DNA from: Streptomyces endocoffeicus
Lineage (GTDB): Bacteria > Actinomycetota > Actinomycetes > Streptomycetales > Streptomycetaceae
Direction: 5' to 3'
Assembly (NCBI RefSeq): GCF_016741935.1
Contig: NZ_JAERRG010000010.1
Span: 1-64,000, forward strand
Length of the DNA stretch: 64,000 bases
This document shows, piece by piece, positions 41,511-51,296 of the stretch (position 1 is the first letter of the stretch; each line of letters begins with the position of its first letter). A program made the translations under genes and the position numbers. A model generated the notes under the pieces. It was not told the origin of the DNA. It saw only the letters and a list, made by a program, of their open reading frames with translations, and searched no databases.

Positions 41511-43128
41511 CGTCGGCGCGCTCGACCTTCTGGCTGCCCGCCTGGGTGCGGTACGACCGCGTCCAGGCGCTCGTGGCGTGCGGATCGGTCCGGTCCGAGA
41601 CGATGTAGTAGTCCATCTGGGCCCGCCGCGGGGTGACATCGAGCACGCCGTAGCCGTGCGAGTCCATGTCCACCCACTTCACATGGCGGTTGGCGGCCCT
41701 GATCGCGGCGGCCGCCGCCAGGGACACCGTCTGCGGTGCCACATGGAGCAGATCGTCGAGGTTGTCGGAGGTCACCGAGGTGACCACGAACTCGGTCGCG
41801 GCCGACCGGGAGAGCGGATAGGTGGCGGCCTTCACCGGTACGTCGTTGGCCCACGCCATATGGATGTCACCGGTGAGGAAGACCGTGTTGCCGATTCCGT
41901 GGTCGGTGAGGTGGGCGAGCAGCTCGCGCCGGTCGTCCGTATAGCCGTCCCACTGGTCGGTGTTGATGGCCAGCCCGCCCTTGGGCAGCCCCAGCAGCTC
42001 GGCGAGCGGGCCCAGCAGCTCGGCGGGGAGCGCCCCGAAGGCGACCGGTGAGATCATCACCGAGTTGCCCACCAGCCGCCAGGTGGTGTCCGAGGCGGTC
42101 AGGCCCGACTTCAGCCAGTCGAGCTGGGCGCGCCCGGTCAGGGTGCGCTCCGGGTCGTCCACGTCCCCGCTGCCGGTGGCCGCCTGCTGGGAGCGGAACG
42201 AGCGCAGATCGAGCAGGTGGAGATCGGCGAGGTTGCCGTAGCGCAGCCGCCGGTAGGCGGTGCCCTGGGTGGAGGGGCGCACCGGCATCCACTCGAAGTA
42301 CGCCTGCTTGGCGGCGGCCACCCGCTGGGCCCACGCCCCCTCGGTGCCGGGCGTGTGGTTCTCCGCCCCGCCGGACCAGGCGTCGTTGGCGAACTCGTGG
42401 TCGTCCCAGATCGCGATCAGGGGGAGCGCGGCGTGCAGCGCCTGGGCGTCGGGGTCGGTCTTGTAGTTCCCGTGCCGGACGCGGTAGTCGGCGAGCGTGA
42501 CGATCTCGTGGGTGGGGGCGTGCGGGCGGAGGACGTCCTTCGTCTCCGGGTACTCGCCGCTCTTGTACTCGTAGATGTAGTCGCCCAGATGGAGCACCGC
42601 GTCCAGGTCGGTGCGGGCGGCCAGATGGCGGTACGGGGAGAACCAGCCCGCCTCCCAGTTGGCGCAGGAGACCACGCCGAAGCGCAACCCCTCGGTCGCG
42701 GCGTCGTGTGCGGGGGCGGTGCGGGTGCGGCCCACGGGGGAGCGGACGCCGCCGTCCGCGCCGAAGCGGTAGAAGTAGCCGGTGGCGGGCCGCAGCCCGC
42801 GCACATCGGCCTTGACGGTGTGGTCGGTGTCGGCGGCGGCCTTGACGGTGCCGTGGGCGACGACCGAGCGGAAGTCCCGGTCCTCGGCGACCTCCCAGGT
42901 CACCTCGGTGGCGGGGCCGAGCCCCGAGCCCGGCACGGCGTCGGGGGCGGGCGTGATACGGGTCCACAGCAGGATCCCGTCGGGCAGCGGGTCGCCCGAG
43001 GCGACGCCGTGCAGGAAGGCGGGCCCGGAGGCGGCGGTGGCGGTGGGGCCCGGGACGAGGGGCAGCAGGGCGGCGGCGGCCGCCGCGGCCGTGACGGCGC
43101 TTCGGCGCGATATGTGGAGGTCGGTCAC
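41497..43128 (-). CDS. phoD: PhoD-like alkaline phosphatase/phosphodiesterase
   Basis: A 543-aa secreted metallophosphoesterase. The N-terminus has a Tat signal (ISRRSAVTAAAAAAALLPLV, cleavage near TATAA). Metal-site motifs are VVSCANWEAGWFSPYRHLA, AVLHLGDYIYEY, IWDDHEFANDAW and LTGDIHMAW. PhoD enzymes release phosphate from diesters and monoesters, usually under PhoP control; no clear PHO box is visible. The start is set at GTG 43128 because the Tat motif follows within seven residues; a TTG at 43149 is possible. The C-terminal stop lies inside an 18-bp repeat. Confidence 0.92.
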   Translation of the reverse strand: MTDLHISRRSAVTAAAAAAALLPLVPGPTATAASGPAFLHGVASGDPLPDGILLWTRITPAPDAVPGSGLGPATEVTWEVAEDRDFRSVVAHGTVKAAADTDHTVKADVRGLRPATGYFYRFGADGGVRSPVGRTRTAPAHDAATEGLRFGVVSCANWEAGWFSPYRHLAARTDLDAVLHLGDYIYEYKSGEYPETKDVLRPHAPTHEIVTLADYRVRHGNYKTDPDAQALHAALPLIAIWDDHEFANDAWSGGAENHTPGTEGAWAQRVAAAKQAYFEWMPVRPSTQGTAYRRLRYGNLADLHLLDLRSFRSQQAATGSGDVDDPERTLTGRAQLDWLKSGLTASDTTWRLVGNSVMISPVAFGALPAELLGPLAELLGLPKGGLAINTDQWDGYTDDRRELLAHLTDHGIGNTVFLTGDIHMAWANDVPVKAATYPLSRSAATEFVVTSVTSDNLDDLLHVAPQTVSLAAAAAIRAANRHVKWVDMDSHGYGVLDVTPRRAQMDYYIVSDRTDPHATSAWTRSYRTQAGSQKVERADAPVR

Positions 43129-43238
43129 GGCCGAGGAGATTACTGACAAGTAGCCCCCGAGGACAGGGGGCTTGGGGGATGTTCGCCCACCCGTCGCCGC
43201 CAGGTCACCACGGCCGTGGGCCGCCGGGGCGGAACGCC

Positions 43239-43274
43239 GTCGGCGGGCGCGCCCTCGAGGGCACGCCCGCCGAC
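43239..43274 (-). terminator. Terminator after the first DsbA-like gene
   Basis: GTCGGCGGGCG and GCCC pair with GGGC and CGCCCGCCGAC around TCGA, with one mismatch, giving a stem of about 16 bp starting 22 bp beyond the stop codon. Confidence 0.85.
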
Positions 43275-43296
43275 TCGGCCCGAGAAGGGCCGGACG

Positions 43297-44124
43297 CTAC
43301 TTCTTGAGGTTCTGCTTGACGAGCGGGGTGAACTGGTCCGGGGTCATCGGCGGGTTCTGGCCCACCATCAGCTTCTTCCCGTTCATCTTGAAGGTCGGGG
43401 TGGCGTCGACGTCCTTGGTGTCGTTGAACGACTTGGACATGGCCAGCGCCCACCGGTCGTAGGTGCCGTTCTTCACGGCCTTCTCGAAGGCCGTGTTGCC
43501 CTTCAGCTCCTTGACCTGCTGGGCGACGTCGATCAGCTTCTGGTCGTTCGCGAAGGCGTCATCGGTCTCCTGCGGGTGGTTCTTCGGCGCGTACAGCGCC
43601 TCCTTGTAGTCCAGGAACGCCTGCGGGCTGACGTTGAGGGCCGCGCCGAGCGCGCTCAGCGCGTTCTTGGAGCCGGCGCCGGGCTGCTGCTTGTTGTCGT
43701 CAAGGAAGGTGCCCATGGTGAACTGCGCCTTGTAGGTGCCGTCCTTGATGTCCTTGAGCACCGTCGGGCCGGTGAACTTCTCGAACTGGGCACAGACCGG
43801 GCAGCGCATGTCCTCGTAGACGTGCAGGGTGTTCTTGGACTTCTTGTCGCCGATGACGACCGTCGTGCCCTGGGGTCCGGTGGCGTTGGCGGGCTTGGTG
43901 AACGCCTTCTTCTCGGCCGCCGCCCGCCACTTCTGGTTGGCGTCGTCCGAGCTCATGTTGGTGACGGCGTAGCCGATGCCGCCGGCTATCGCGAGGACCG
44001 CGACGACCGCGCCGCCGACGAACAGCTGGCGCCGCATCCGGTCCTTCTTGGCCTGGCGCTCGCGCTCGACACGCAGCCGTTCGCGCGCGGCCTGCTTGTT
44101 CTGCTGGCTGTTGCGATTGCTCAT
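43297..44124 (-). CDS. Membrane-anchored DsbA-family thioredoxin-fold protein
   Basis: A 275-aa protein with a charged cytoplasmic tail (RERLRVERERQAKKDRMRRQ), one membrane helix at about residues 34-54 and an extracytoplasmic DsbA/DsbG-like domain (thioredoxin_4 type). The redox motif is Cys108-Pro-Val-Cys111 in VYEDMRCPVCAQF; the cis-proline loop is DVDATPTFKMNG. It probably oxidises or isomerises disulfides outside the membrane. It shares long identical blocks with the protein at 44973 (GTTVVIG, NALSALGAAL, AFLDYK), so the two are duplicates. Confidence 0.92.
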   Translation of the reverse strand: MSNRNSQQNKQAARERLRVERERQAKKDRMRRQLFVGGAVVAVLAIAGGIGYAVTNMSSDDANQKWRAAAEKKAFTKPANATGPQGTTVVIGDKKSKNTLHVYEDMRCPVCAQFEKFTGPTVLKDIKDGTYKAQFTMGTFLDDNKQQPGAGSKNALSALGAALNVSPQAFLDYKEALYAPKNHPQETDDAFANDQKLIDVAQQVKELKGNTAFEKAVKNGTYDRWALAMSKSFNDTKDVDATPTFKMNGKKLMVGQNPPMTPDQFTPLVKQNLKK

Positions 44125-44180
44125 GATGGTTCGATCTCCGTGGGTGTGCGTCGTCAGTGATGCGTACGGGGGTGTGGAGC

Positions 44181-44224
44181 GCTGTGCTCAGGCAGCGGCC
44201 GAGCTGTGCTCAGGCAGCGGCCGA
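44181..44224. repeat. 22-bp tandem duplication across a stop codon
   Basis: Two exact copies of a 22-bp unit (plus strand GCTGTGCTCAGGCAGCGGCCGA without a spacer). The minus-strand TGA of the membrane-protein gene lies in the second copy and is repeated in the first. Confidence 0.85.
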
Positions 44225-44905
44225 GCAGGGCGGTCCACGACGCACCACGGAGTGCACGAGGAGAGGGAGGGCCGGTGCCGGGCGCACCGGCCGTACGGGC
44301 CGCGGGGCCCGGCGGTGGGGCAGCGGGGCCGCCGCGTGGACCGCGACGGCCAGCAGCAGCGGCCGGAAGGCGAAGGCGGCCAGGGAGGCCAGCAGACGGC
44401 TCAGGGCGGCCTCGCCGCGCCGCAGCCAGGCCGAGGCGATCAGACCCACCGCGATATGCGCGGCGAGCAGCAGCCAGGGGGTGGCGGAGCTCACGGCGGC
44501 CGCCAGCGGGCCGGCGACGCCGTTCTGGGAGACCCCGGACAGCGAACCGCCGAAGTCGCCCCCGCACAGCACGGTGACCCCCATCGAGCGCAGGGAGCCC
44601 GCCACCGGGCCGCCGGACTGTCCGTAACACGCCTGCTGGCCGGTGGTGAAGATCGTGTCGGCGGCCAGCTCCAGCGGGATCAGCAGGGCCGCTATGGACC
44701 AGAAGCCCCGCTCCCGGCCCGCGAGGGCGTACGCGACGGCGAAGACGGCCACCGCGAGCGCGGCGACGGTGCCCAGCGGCAGCGGGGCCCGCGACAGCAG
44801 GACATGCGAAGCCGAGGACAGCGTGACGCACAGCGCTGTGAAGAGCGCCGCGCGCACTGCCCTCAGCTGCGGTCCGGTGCCGTCCATGACTTCGAATTCT
44901 GCCAT
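44210..44905 (-). CDS. Unrecognised polytopic membrane protein
   Basis: A 231-aa protein with about five hydrophobic helices: residues 17-35, 43-62, 68-85, 135-158 and 170-192. A loop between helices three and four holds two cysteines (QQACYGQ and VLCGGDFGG), and a basic, Pro/Arg-rich tail follows. I do not recognise the family. It lies between two DsbA-like genes on the same strand, so a role in thiol redox, such as re-oxidising them in the manner of DsbB or VKOR, is conceivable; the CxxC of those families is absent. No Shine-Dalgarno is visible at 44905, and Met7 (44887) is an alternative. Confidence 0.7.
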   Translation of the reverse strand: MAEFEVMDGTGPQLRAVRAALFTALCVTLSSASHVLLSRAPLPLGTVAALAVAVFAVAYALAGRERGFWSIAALLIPLELAADTIFTTGQQACYGQSGGPVAGSLRSMGVTVLCGGDFGGSLSGVSQNGVAGPLAAAVSSATPWLLLAAHIAVGLIASAWLRRGEAALSRLLASLAAFAFRPLLLAVAVHAAAPLPHRRAPRPVRPVRPAPALPLLVHSVVRRGPPCSAAA

Positions 44906-44972
44906 GAACGGCTGTAGGGACCATGTGAAGAATCGGCCGGGCGGTCGGCTACCCGCCCTTGACCTGGATGTT

Positions 44973-45974
44973 TCACCCCTTGAGCTGCTTGTTCACCGCG
45001 TCCGTGAACTCCGTCGCGGTCGCGGGGGCGGAGCCGCCGCTGCCGGTCAGCTGGGAGCCGTCGAGCTTGACGGTGGGGGTGCCGCTCACCCCGGAGGCGT
45101 CGAAGTCGGCGATCATCTTCTTCGCCCAGGGGTCGTAGGTGCCCACGCGCAGAGCCTCCCGGAAGGAGGCGTTCGTCTTGAGCGCGTACACCTCCTGGGA
45201 GACGGTCAGCAGCTGGTTGTCGTCGGCGTAGGAGTCCTTGCTCTCCTCGGGGTGGTTCTTCGCCGACATCAGGGCGGCCTTGTAGTCGAGGAAGGCGTCG
45301 GTGCTCACGTCCAGCGCCGCCCCGAGGGCGCTCAGGGCGTTCGCGGAGCCGCTGCCGCCCATGCTCTTGTCGAGGATGGCGGCGAAGTGGAACGAGACCT
45401 TGTACTTGCCGGCCTTGATGTCCTTGGCGATGGTCGGCCCGACCGCCTGGTCGAAGGAGGCGCACGGCGGGCAGCGCAGGTCCTCGTAGACGTCGAGGGT
45501 GTGCCCGGCACCGGCCTCGCCGATCACCACGGTGGTGCCGCTCGGCCCGGAGCTGTGGGCGGGCGTGACGAGATTTCCCGGGCCCTGTGAGCCACCGGAG
45601 CCGTCCGGGTCCCCGGAACCGCCCGGACTCGGCCCTCCCGGCGGGCCCTGGACGACATCGTCCGACGAGCCGCCCCGGGAGCCCTTGTCGTCATCCGTGA
45701 ACACGAGAACGCCCGCGATCACCGCGGCGGCGGCCGCCACCGCGATGACGGCCGTAAGGCCGGCGTTGCGCTGCCGGTCCGCCGGTGCGGGAGCGCCGCC
45801 CCAGGGCCCGCCGCCCGGCCCGGGCGGCGGGCCCTGGGGCGGTGGACCCTGAGGCGGCGGGGGAGCGGGCGGGAAGCCCGGAGGCTGATCCGGGGGCGGC
45901 GGATGACCCGGCTGCTGGTACGGATTCTGCTGCGGGTCTCGCTCGCCCCCCGGCGGCTGCTGTCCAGGCCACAT
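44973..45974 (-). CDS. Pro-rich membrane-anchored DsbA-family protein
   Basis: A 333-aa protein. Residues 1-65 form a cytoplasmic tail rich in Pro, Gly and Gln. A membrane helix spans about 72-92, a Gly/Ser/Asp-rich spacer runs to 140 and a DsbA-like domain follows. The active site is Cys168-Pro-Pro-Cys171 (VYEDLRCPPCASF), and the cis-proline loop is GVSGTPTVKLDG. It is the larger paralogue of the protein at 43297. The CPPC dipeptide differs from CPVC and would give a different redox potential. ATG 45974 is chosen; the upstream frame is low-complexity. Confidence 0.9.
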   Translation of the reverse strand: MWPGQQPPGGERDPQQNPYQQPGHPPPPDQPPGFPPAPPPPQGPPPQGPPPGPGGGPWGGAPAPADRQRNAGLTAVIAVAAAAAVIAGVLVFTDDDKGSRGGSSDDVVQGPPGGPSPGGSGDPDGSGGSQGPGNLVTPAHSSGPSGTTVVIGEAGAGHTLDVYEDLRCPPCASFDQAVGPTIAKDIKAGKYKVSFHFAAILDKSMGGSGSANALSALGAALDVSTDAFLDYKAALMSAKNHPEESKDSYADDNQLLTVSQEVYALKTNASFREALRVGTYDPWAKKMIADFDASGVSGTPTVKLDGSQLTGSGGSAPATATEFTDAVNKQLKG

Positions 45975-46065
45975 GGCCGACAACGATAGAGGGGCGAGCG
46001 CACCCCGGCCATGGCCGGGGTGACGATCAACAGTCCCGGGGGACGGGCGTCCCCCAGGGAGGCGA

Positions 46066-47391
46066 TCAGAGGCCGGGGATGCGGCCGTTGCGGAAGAGGT
46101 CCACGAAGATCTGGTGGTCGGCGCGGGCGCGGGCACCGTAAGAGTGCGCGAAGTCCACCAGGAGCTCGGCGAAGCCGTCCTCGTCGGCGACGATCACCGC
46201 GTCGATGGCGCGCTCGGTGGAGAACGGCACCAGCGAGTGGCCGCTCTGGTCGTCCGCGGCCGCGTGCATGGTGGCCGTGGCCCGGCCGAGGTCCGCGACG
46301 ACGGCGGCGATCTCGGCGGGGTCGTCGATGTCGGACCAGTCCAGGTCCACCGCGTACGGCGACACCTCGGCGACCAGCTGCCCCGCCCCGTCCAGCTCGG
46401 TCCAGCCCAGCCACGGGTCGGCGTGGGCCTGGAGCGCGCGCTGGGAGATCACCGTGCGGTGGCCCTCGTGGTGGAAGTAGGCGCGCACCTGCTCATCGGT
46501 GATGTGCCGGGAGACCGCCGGGGTCTGCGCCTGCTTCATGTAGATCACCACATCGTTCTCCAGGGCGTCGCTGTTGCCCTCCAGAAGGATGTTGTACGAG
46601 GGGAGCCCGGCGCTGCCGATGCCGATGCCCCGGCGGCCCACCACGTCCTTGACGCGGTAGGAGTCCGGGCGCGAGAGACTGGACTCCGGGAGCGTCTCCA
46701 GATAGCCGTCGAAGGCGGCCAGCACCTTGTAGCGGGTGGCCGCGTCCAGCTCGATGGCCCCGCCGCCGGCCGCGAAGCGGCGCTCGAAGTCGCGGATCTC
46801 GGTCATCGAGTCCAGCAGCCCGAAGCGGGTCAGCGAGCGGGCGTCACGCAGCGCGTCCAGCAGCGGGCCCTCCGCGGTCTCCAGGGTGAAGGGCGGCACC
46901 TCGTCGTTCTTGGCGCCGGTGGCCAGGGCGTGAACGCGCTCGCGGTAGGCGCCGGCGTACGTCCGCACCAGCTCGGTGATCTTCTCGTCGCTGAGCGCCT
47001 TGGTGTAGCCGATGAGCGCCACGGAGGCGGCGAAGCGCTTGAGGTCCCAGGTGAAGGGGCCGACGTACGCCTCGTCGAAGTCGTTCACATTGAAGATCAG
47101 CCGGCCGTTGGCGTCCATGTAGGTGCCGAAGTTCTCGGCGTGGAGGTCGCCGTGGATCCACACCCGGCTGGTGCGGTCGTCCAGGTACGGTCCGCCGGAG
47201 CGCTCCCGCTCCACATCGGAATAGAACAGGCAGGCGGTGCCGCGGTAGAACGCGAACGCCGAGGCGGCCATCTTCCGGAACTTGACGCGGAAGGCGGCCG
47301 GGTCGGCGGCGAGCAGCTCGCCGAAGGCGGTGTCGAATACGGCGAGGATGTGCTCGCCGCGCTGTTCCGCCTGGGTCTGCTGGGTCGACAT
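46066..47391 (-). CDS. DUF2252 protein (kinase-like fold)
   Basis: A 441-aa soluble protein of the DUF2252 family. The motif IHGDLHAENFG (80-89) and DFDEA (104-108) resemble the catalytic loop and metal-binding motif of aminoglycoside-phosphotransferase-type kinases, suggesting phosphotransfer. Other conserved segments are FYRGTACLFY and GIGSAGLPSYNILLEG. Its substrate is unknown. The start has AGGAGG ten bases upstream. It is transcribed divergently from dnaE. Confidence 0.88.
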   Translation of the reverse strand: MSTQQTQAEQRGEHILAVFDTAFGELLAADPAAFRVKFRKMAASAFAFYRGTACLFYSDVERERSGGPYLDDRTSRVWIHGDLHAENFGTYMDANGRLIFNVNDFDEAYVGPFTWDLKRFAASVALIGYTKALSDEKITELVRTYAGAYRERVHALATGAKNDEVPPFTLETAEGPLLDALRDARSLTRFGLLDSMTEIRDFERRFAAGGGAIELDAATRYKVLAAFDGYLETLPESSLSRPDSYRVKDVVGRRGIGIGSAGLPSYNILLEGNSDALENDVVIYMKQAQTPAVSRHITDEQVRAYFHHEGHRTVISQRALQAHADPWLGWTELDGAGQLVAEVSPYAVDLDWSDIDDPAEIAAVVADLGRATATMHAAADDQSGHSLVPFSTERAIDAVIVADEDGFAELLVDFAHSYGARARADHQIFVDLFRNGRIPGL

Positions 47392-47605
47392 CGCGGAACG
47401 CCTCCTGGGGCATGGGAGAGATGATCGGTGGGGCAGATACGACAGGGTATGTTCCGTCTCGCCGGGTGCGCGGGAAGACCGGATGACCCGTCGGGATCAA
47501 CGCCTGAGGCTACCCGCGAGTGCCCGGCTCTTGTCAGTGCGGAGGGGTAACCTTCGGAGCTGTCTCGCCGTGCCGTCATCGATTGTTCGCCGGAGGTCTT
47601 CCACC

Positions 47606-50600
47606 GTGACCAAGCCGCCCTTCACGCACCTGCATGTCCATACCCAGTACTCGCTGCTGGACGGTGCGGCGCGGCTCAAGGACATGTTCAACGCGTGCAA
47701 TGAGATGGGCATGACCCACATCGCCATGACCGACCATGGCAACCTCCACGGCGCGTACGACTTCTACCAGCAGGCGACGGGTGCGGGGATCACCCCGATC
47801 ATCGGCATCGAGGCGTATGTGGCCCCCGAGTCGCGGCGCTACAAGCGGCGGGTGCAGTGGGGCCAGCCGCACCAGAAGCGCGATGACGTCTCCGGTTCCG
47901 GTGGTTACACCCACAAGACCATCTGGGCGTCGAACAAAACCGGTCTGCACAACCTCTTCCGGCTCTCCTCGGACGCCTATATGGAGGGCTACTTCGTCAA
48001 GTGGCCGCGGATGGACAAGGAGACCATCGCCCAGTGGTCCGAGGGCCTGATCGCCTCCACCGGCTGCCCCTCGGGCGAGCTCCAGACCCGGCTGCGGCTC
48101 GGCCAGTTCGACGAGGCCCTCAAGGCCGCCTCCGAGTACCAGGACATCTTCGGCAAGGAGCGGTACTTCCTGGAGCTGATGGACCACGGCATCGAGATCG
48201 AGCGCCGGGTCCGGGACGGGCTGCTGGAGATCGGCAAGAAGCTGGACATCCCGCCGCTGGTCACCAATGACTCGCACTACACCTACTCCCGCGAGTCCGT
48301 GGCGCACGACGCGCTGCTGTGCGTCCAGACCGGCAAGAACCTGTCCGACCCGGACCGCTTCCGCTTCGACGGCACCGGCTATTACCTCAAGTCGACCGAC
48401 GAGATGTACGCCATCGACTCCTCGGACGCCTGGCAGGAGGGGTGCCGCAACACCCTCCTGGTGGCCGAGCAGATCGACAACAACGGCTGGTTCGAAAAGC
48501 GCGACCTGATGCCGCGGTTCGATGTGCCCGAGGGGTACACCGAGGTCACCTGGTTCCAGGAGGAGGTCCGCAAGGGGATGGCCCAGCGCTTCCCCGGCGG
48601 CGTCCCCGAGGACCGGCAGAAGCTCGCCGAGTACGAGATGGACGTCATCATCCAGATGGGGTTCCCGGGCTACTTCCTCGTGGTCGCCGACTTCATCATG
48701 TGGGCCAAGAACAACGGCATCGCGGTGGGCCCCGGCCGAGGCTCCGCGGCCGGTTCGATCGTCTCGTACGCCCTGGGCATCACCGACCTCGATCCGGTCG
48801 AGCACGGGCTGATCTTCGAGCGGTTCCTCAACCCCGAGCGCGTGTCCATGCCCGATGTCGACATCGACTTCGACGAGCGCAGGCGCGGCGAGGTCATCCG
48901 GTACGTGACCGAGAAATACGGTGCCGACAAGGTCGCCCAGATCGGCACCTACGGCACCATCAAGGCCAAGAACGCCATCAAGGACTCCGCCCGGGTGCTC
49001 GGCTATCCGTACGCGATGGGCGACCGCATCACCAAGGCCATGCCCGCCGACGTCCTCGGTAAGGGCATCCCGCTCTCCGGCATCACCGACGAGAAGCACC
49101 CCCGCTACAGCGAGGCGGGCGAGGTGCGCGGGATGTATGAGAACGAGCCGGATGTGAAGAAGGTCATCGACACCGCGCGCGGAATCGAGGGCCTGGTCCG
49201 GCAGATGGGCGTGCACGCGGCCGGCGTGATCATGTCCAGCGAGACGGTCACCGACCACGTGCCCGTCTTCTCGCCGAAGAACGACGGCCAGGTCGTGACC
49301 CAGTGGGACTACCCCACCTGTGAGTCGCTCGGCCTGCTGAAGATGGACTTCCTGGGGCTGCGCAACCTCACCATCATGGACGACGCCGTCAAGATGGTGC
49401 GCGCCAACAAGGGCGTCGACCTGAAGATGCTCGATCTGTCCCTGGACGACCCCAAGACCTTCGAACTGCTCTGCCGCGGTGACACCCTGGGTGTCTTCCA
49501 GTTCGACGGTGGTCCGATGCGCTCCCTGCTGCGCATGATGAAGCCCGACCACTTCGAGGACATTTCCGCCGTCTCGGCCCTCTACCGGCCGGGCCCGATG
49601 GGCATGAACTCGCACATCAACTACGCGCTGCGGAAGAACGGCCAGCAGGAGATCACCCCGATCCACCCCGAGCTGGAGGAGCCGCTCAAGGAGGTCCTGG
49701 GCATCACCTACGGCCTCATCGTGTACCAGGAGCAGGTGCAGAAGGCCGCCCAGGTGCTCGCGGGCTACTCGCTCGGACAGGCCGACCTGCTGCGCCGCGC
49801 GATGGGCAAGAAGAAGCAGGAGGTCCTCGACAAGGAGTTCGTGCCCTTCCAGAAGGGCTGCCGCGAGCGCGGCTACTCCGACGAGGCCATCCAGTCGGTG
49901 TGGGACGTCCTGGTCCCGTTCGCCGGATACGCGTTCAACAAGGCCCACTCCTCCGCGTACGGCCTGGTCACCTACTGGACCGCGTACCTCAAGGCCAACT
50001 ACCCCGCCGAGTACATGGCGGCGCTGCTCACCTCGGTCCGCGACGACAAGGACAAGTCGGCGGTCTATCTGAACGAATGCCGCCGCATGGGCATCAAGGT
50101 GCTGCCGCCGAACGTCAATGAGTCCGAGGCCAACTTCACCGCCCAGGGTGATGATGTGATCCTCTTCGGTCTCACGGCGGTCCGGAACGTCGGCCAGAAC
50201 GTGGTGGAGGCGATCATCCGCGGCCGTAAGGCCAAGGGGAAGTACGCCTCGTTCCCGGACTACCTGGACAAGGTCGAGGCGGTCGTCTGCAACAAGCGCA
50301 CCACCGAATCGCTGATCAAGGCGGGCGCCTTCGACGAGATGGGCCACACCCGTAAGGGGCTCACGGCGCACTACGAGGCCCTGATCGACAATGTGGTCGC
50401 CGTCAAGCGCAAGGAGGCCGAGGGGCAGTTCGACCTCTTCGGCGGCATGGGCGGCGACAGCGGGGACGGCGACGGGCCGGGCTTCGGGCTCGACGTCGAG
50501 TTCGCGGACGTCGAATGGGACAAGAGCTATCTGCTGGCCCAGGAGCGGGAGATGCTGGGCCTGTATGTCTCCGACCATCCGCTGTTCGGCATCGAGCATG

Positions 50601-51151
50601 TGCTGAACGAGAAGGCGGATGCCGCGATCTCCGCGCTCACCGGCGGTGAGCACGCGGACGGCGCGATCGTCACCATCGGCGGCATCATCTCCGGTCTCCA
50701 GCGCAAGATGACCAAACAGGGCAACGCCTGGGCGATCGCCACCGTGGAGGACCTGGCCGGCTCCATCGAGTGCATGTTCTTCCCGGCCACCTATCAGCTG
50801 GTCTCCACCCAGCTGATCGAGGACGTGGTCGTCTTCGTCAAGGGACGGCTGGACAAGCGCGAGGACGTGCCCCGGCTGGTCGCCATGGAGCTGATGGTTC
50901 CCGATCTGTCCGAGGCGGGCGCCAACGCGCCCGTGACGATCACCATTCCCACGGTCAAGGTCACCCCGCCGCTGGTCGAGAAGCTGAGCGAGGTGCTCAC
51001 CCACCACCGCGGCTCCACCGAGGTGCGGATCAAGCTCCAGGGGGCGCGGAAGACCACTGTGCTGCGGCTCGACCGGCACCGCGTCACCGCCGACCCGGCC
51101 CTCTTCGGCGATCTCAAGGTGCTGTTGGGGGCGTCCTGCCTGGCCGGGTGA
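47606..51151 (+). CDS. dnaE: DNA polymerase III alpha subunit
   Basis: The 1181-aa replicative polymerase. The PHP domain starts at FTHLHVHTQYSLLDG with TDHGNLHG. The polymerase core has GPGRGSAAGSIVSYALGITDLDP and the catalytic aspartates in PDVDIDFDERRRGEV (417-421). RPGPMGMNSHINYALRKNG and AFNKAHSSAYGLVTYWTAYLK follow, and the C-terminal OB fold reads GAIVTIGGIISGLQRKMTKQGNAWAIATVEDL. The length is that of actinobacterial DnaE1. GTG 47606 has GGAGG ten bases upstream. Confidence 0.98.
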   Translation: MTKPPFTHLHVHTQYSLLDGAARLKDMFNACNEMGMTHIAMTDHGNLHGAYDFYQQATGAGITPIIGIEAYVAPESRRYKRRVQWGQPHQKRDDVSGSGGYTHKTIWASNKTGLHNLFRLSSDAYMEGYFVKWPRMDKETIAQWSEGLIASTGCPSGELQTRLRLGQFDEALKAASEYQDIFGKERYFLELMDHGIEIERRVRDGLLEIGKKLDIPPLVTNDSHYTYSRESVAHDALLCVQTGKNLSDPDRFRFDGTGYYLKSTDEMYAIDSSDAWQEGCRNTLLVAEQIDNNGWFEKRDLMPRFDVPEGYTEVTWFQEEVRKGMAQRFPGGVPEDRQKLAEYEMDVIIQMGFPGYFLVVADFIMWAKNNGIAVGPGRGSAAGSIVSYALGITDLDPVEHGLIFERFLNPERVSMPDVDIDFDERRRGEVIRYVTEKYGADKVAQIGTYGTIKAKNAIKDSARVLGYPYAMGDRITKAMPADVLGKGIPLSGITDEKHPRYSEAGEVRGMYENEPDVKKVIDTARGIEGLVRQMGVHAAGVIMSSETVTDHVPVFSPKNDGQVVTQWDYPTCESLGLLKMDFLGLRNLTIMDDAVKMVRANKGVDLKMLDLSLDDPKTFELLCRGDTLGVFQFDGGPMRSLLRMMKPDHFEDISAVSALYRPGPMGMNSHINYALRKNGQQEITPIHPELEEPLKEVLGITYGLIVYQEQVQKAAQVLAGYSLGQADLLRRAMGKKKQEVLDKEFVPFQKGCRERGYSDEAIQSVWDVLVPFAGYAFNKAHSSAYGLVTYWTAYLKANYPAEYMAALLTSVRDDKDKSAVYLNECRRMGIKVLPPNVNESEANFTAQGDDVILFGLTAVRNVGQNVVEAIIRGRKAKGKYASFPDYLDKVEAVVCNKRTTESLIKAGAFDEMGHTRKGLTAHYEALIDNVVAVKRKEAEGQFDLFGGMGGDSGDGDGPGFGLDVEFADVEWDKSYLLAQEREMLGLYVSDHPLFGIEHVLNEKADAAISALTGGEHADGAIVTIGGIISGLQRKMTKQGNAWAIATVEDLAGSIECMFFPATYQLVSTQLIEDVVVFVKGRLDKREDVPRLVAMELMVPDLSEAGANAPVTITIPTVKVTPPLVEKLSEVLTHHRGSTEVRIKLQGARKTTVLRLDRHRVTADPALFGDLKVLLGASCLAG

Positions 51152-51231
51152 CCGCCCGGCCCTGACGAAAGCAGTGACCGCCCGGCCCTGACGAAGCAGT
51201 GACCGCCCGGCCCTGACGAAAGACGAAAGCA
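51148..51231. repeat. 26-bp tandem repeat starting at the dnaE stop
   Basis: GTGACCGCCCGGCCCTGACG plus AAAGCA occurs at 51148-51173, again with one base less at 51174-51198, and a third time from 51199. The first copy contains the dnaE TGA. Confidence 0.85.
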
Positions 51232-51267
51232 GCGGTTCCGGCGGGGCGCGGTGGCGGGGAACGCACA

Positions 51268-51296
51268 AGGGGCGCGCCCGTGTCGGGCGCGCCCCT
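51268..51296. terminator. Bidirectional terminator between dnaE and the 59-aa gene
   Basis: AGGGGCGCGCCCG and CGGGCGCGCCCCT form a perfect 13-bp stem with a TGT loop, placed between the convergent genes. Confidence 0.88.

Noticed and set aside
44210..44905. VKOR/DsbB identity for the membrane protein
   Set aside because: The CxxC needed by those families is absent, so the gene is left unassigned.
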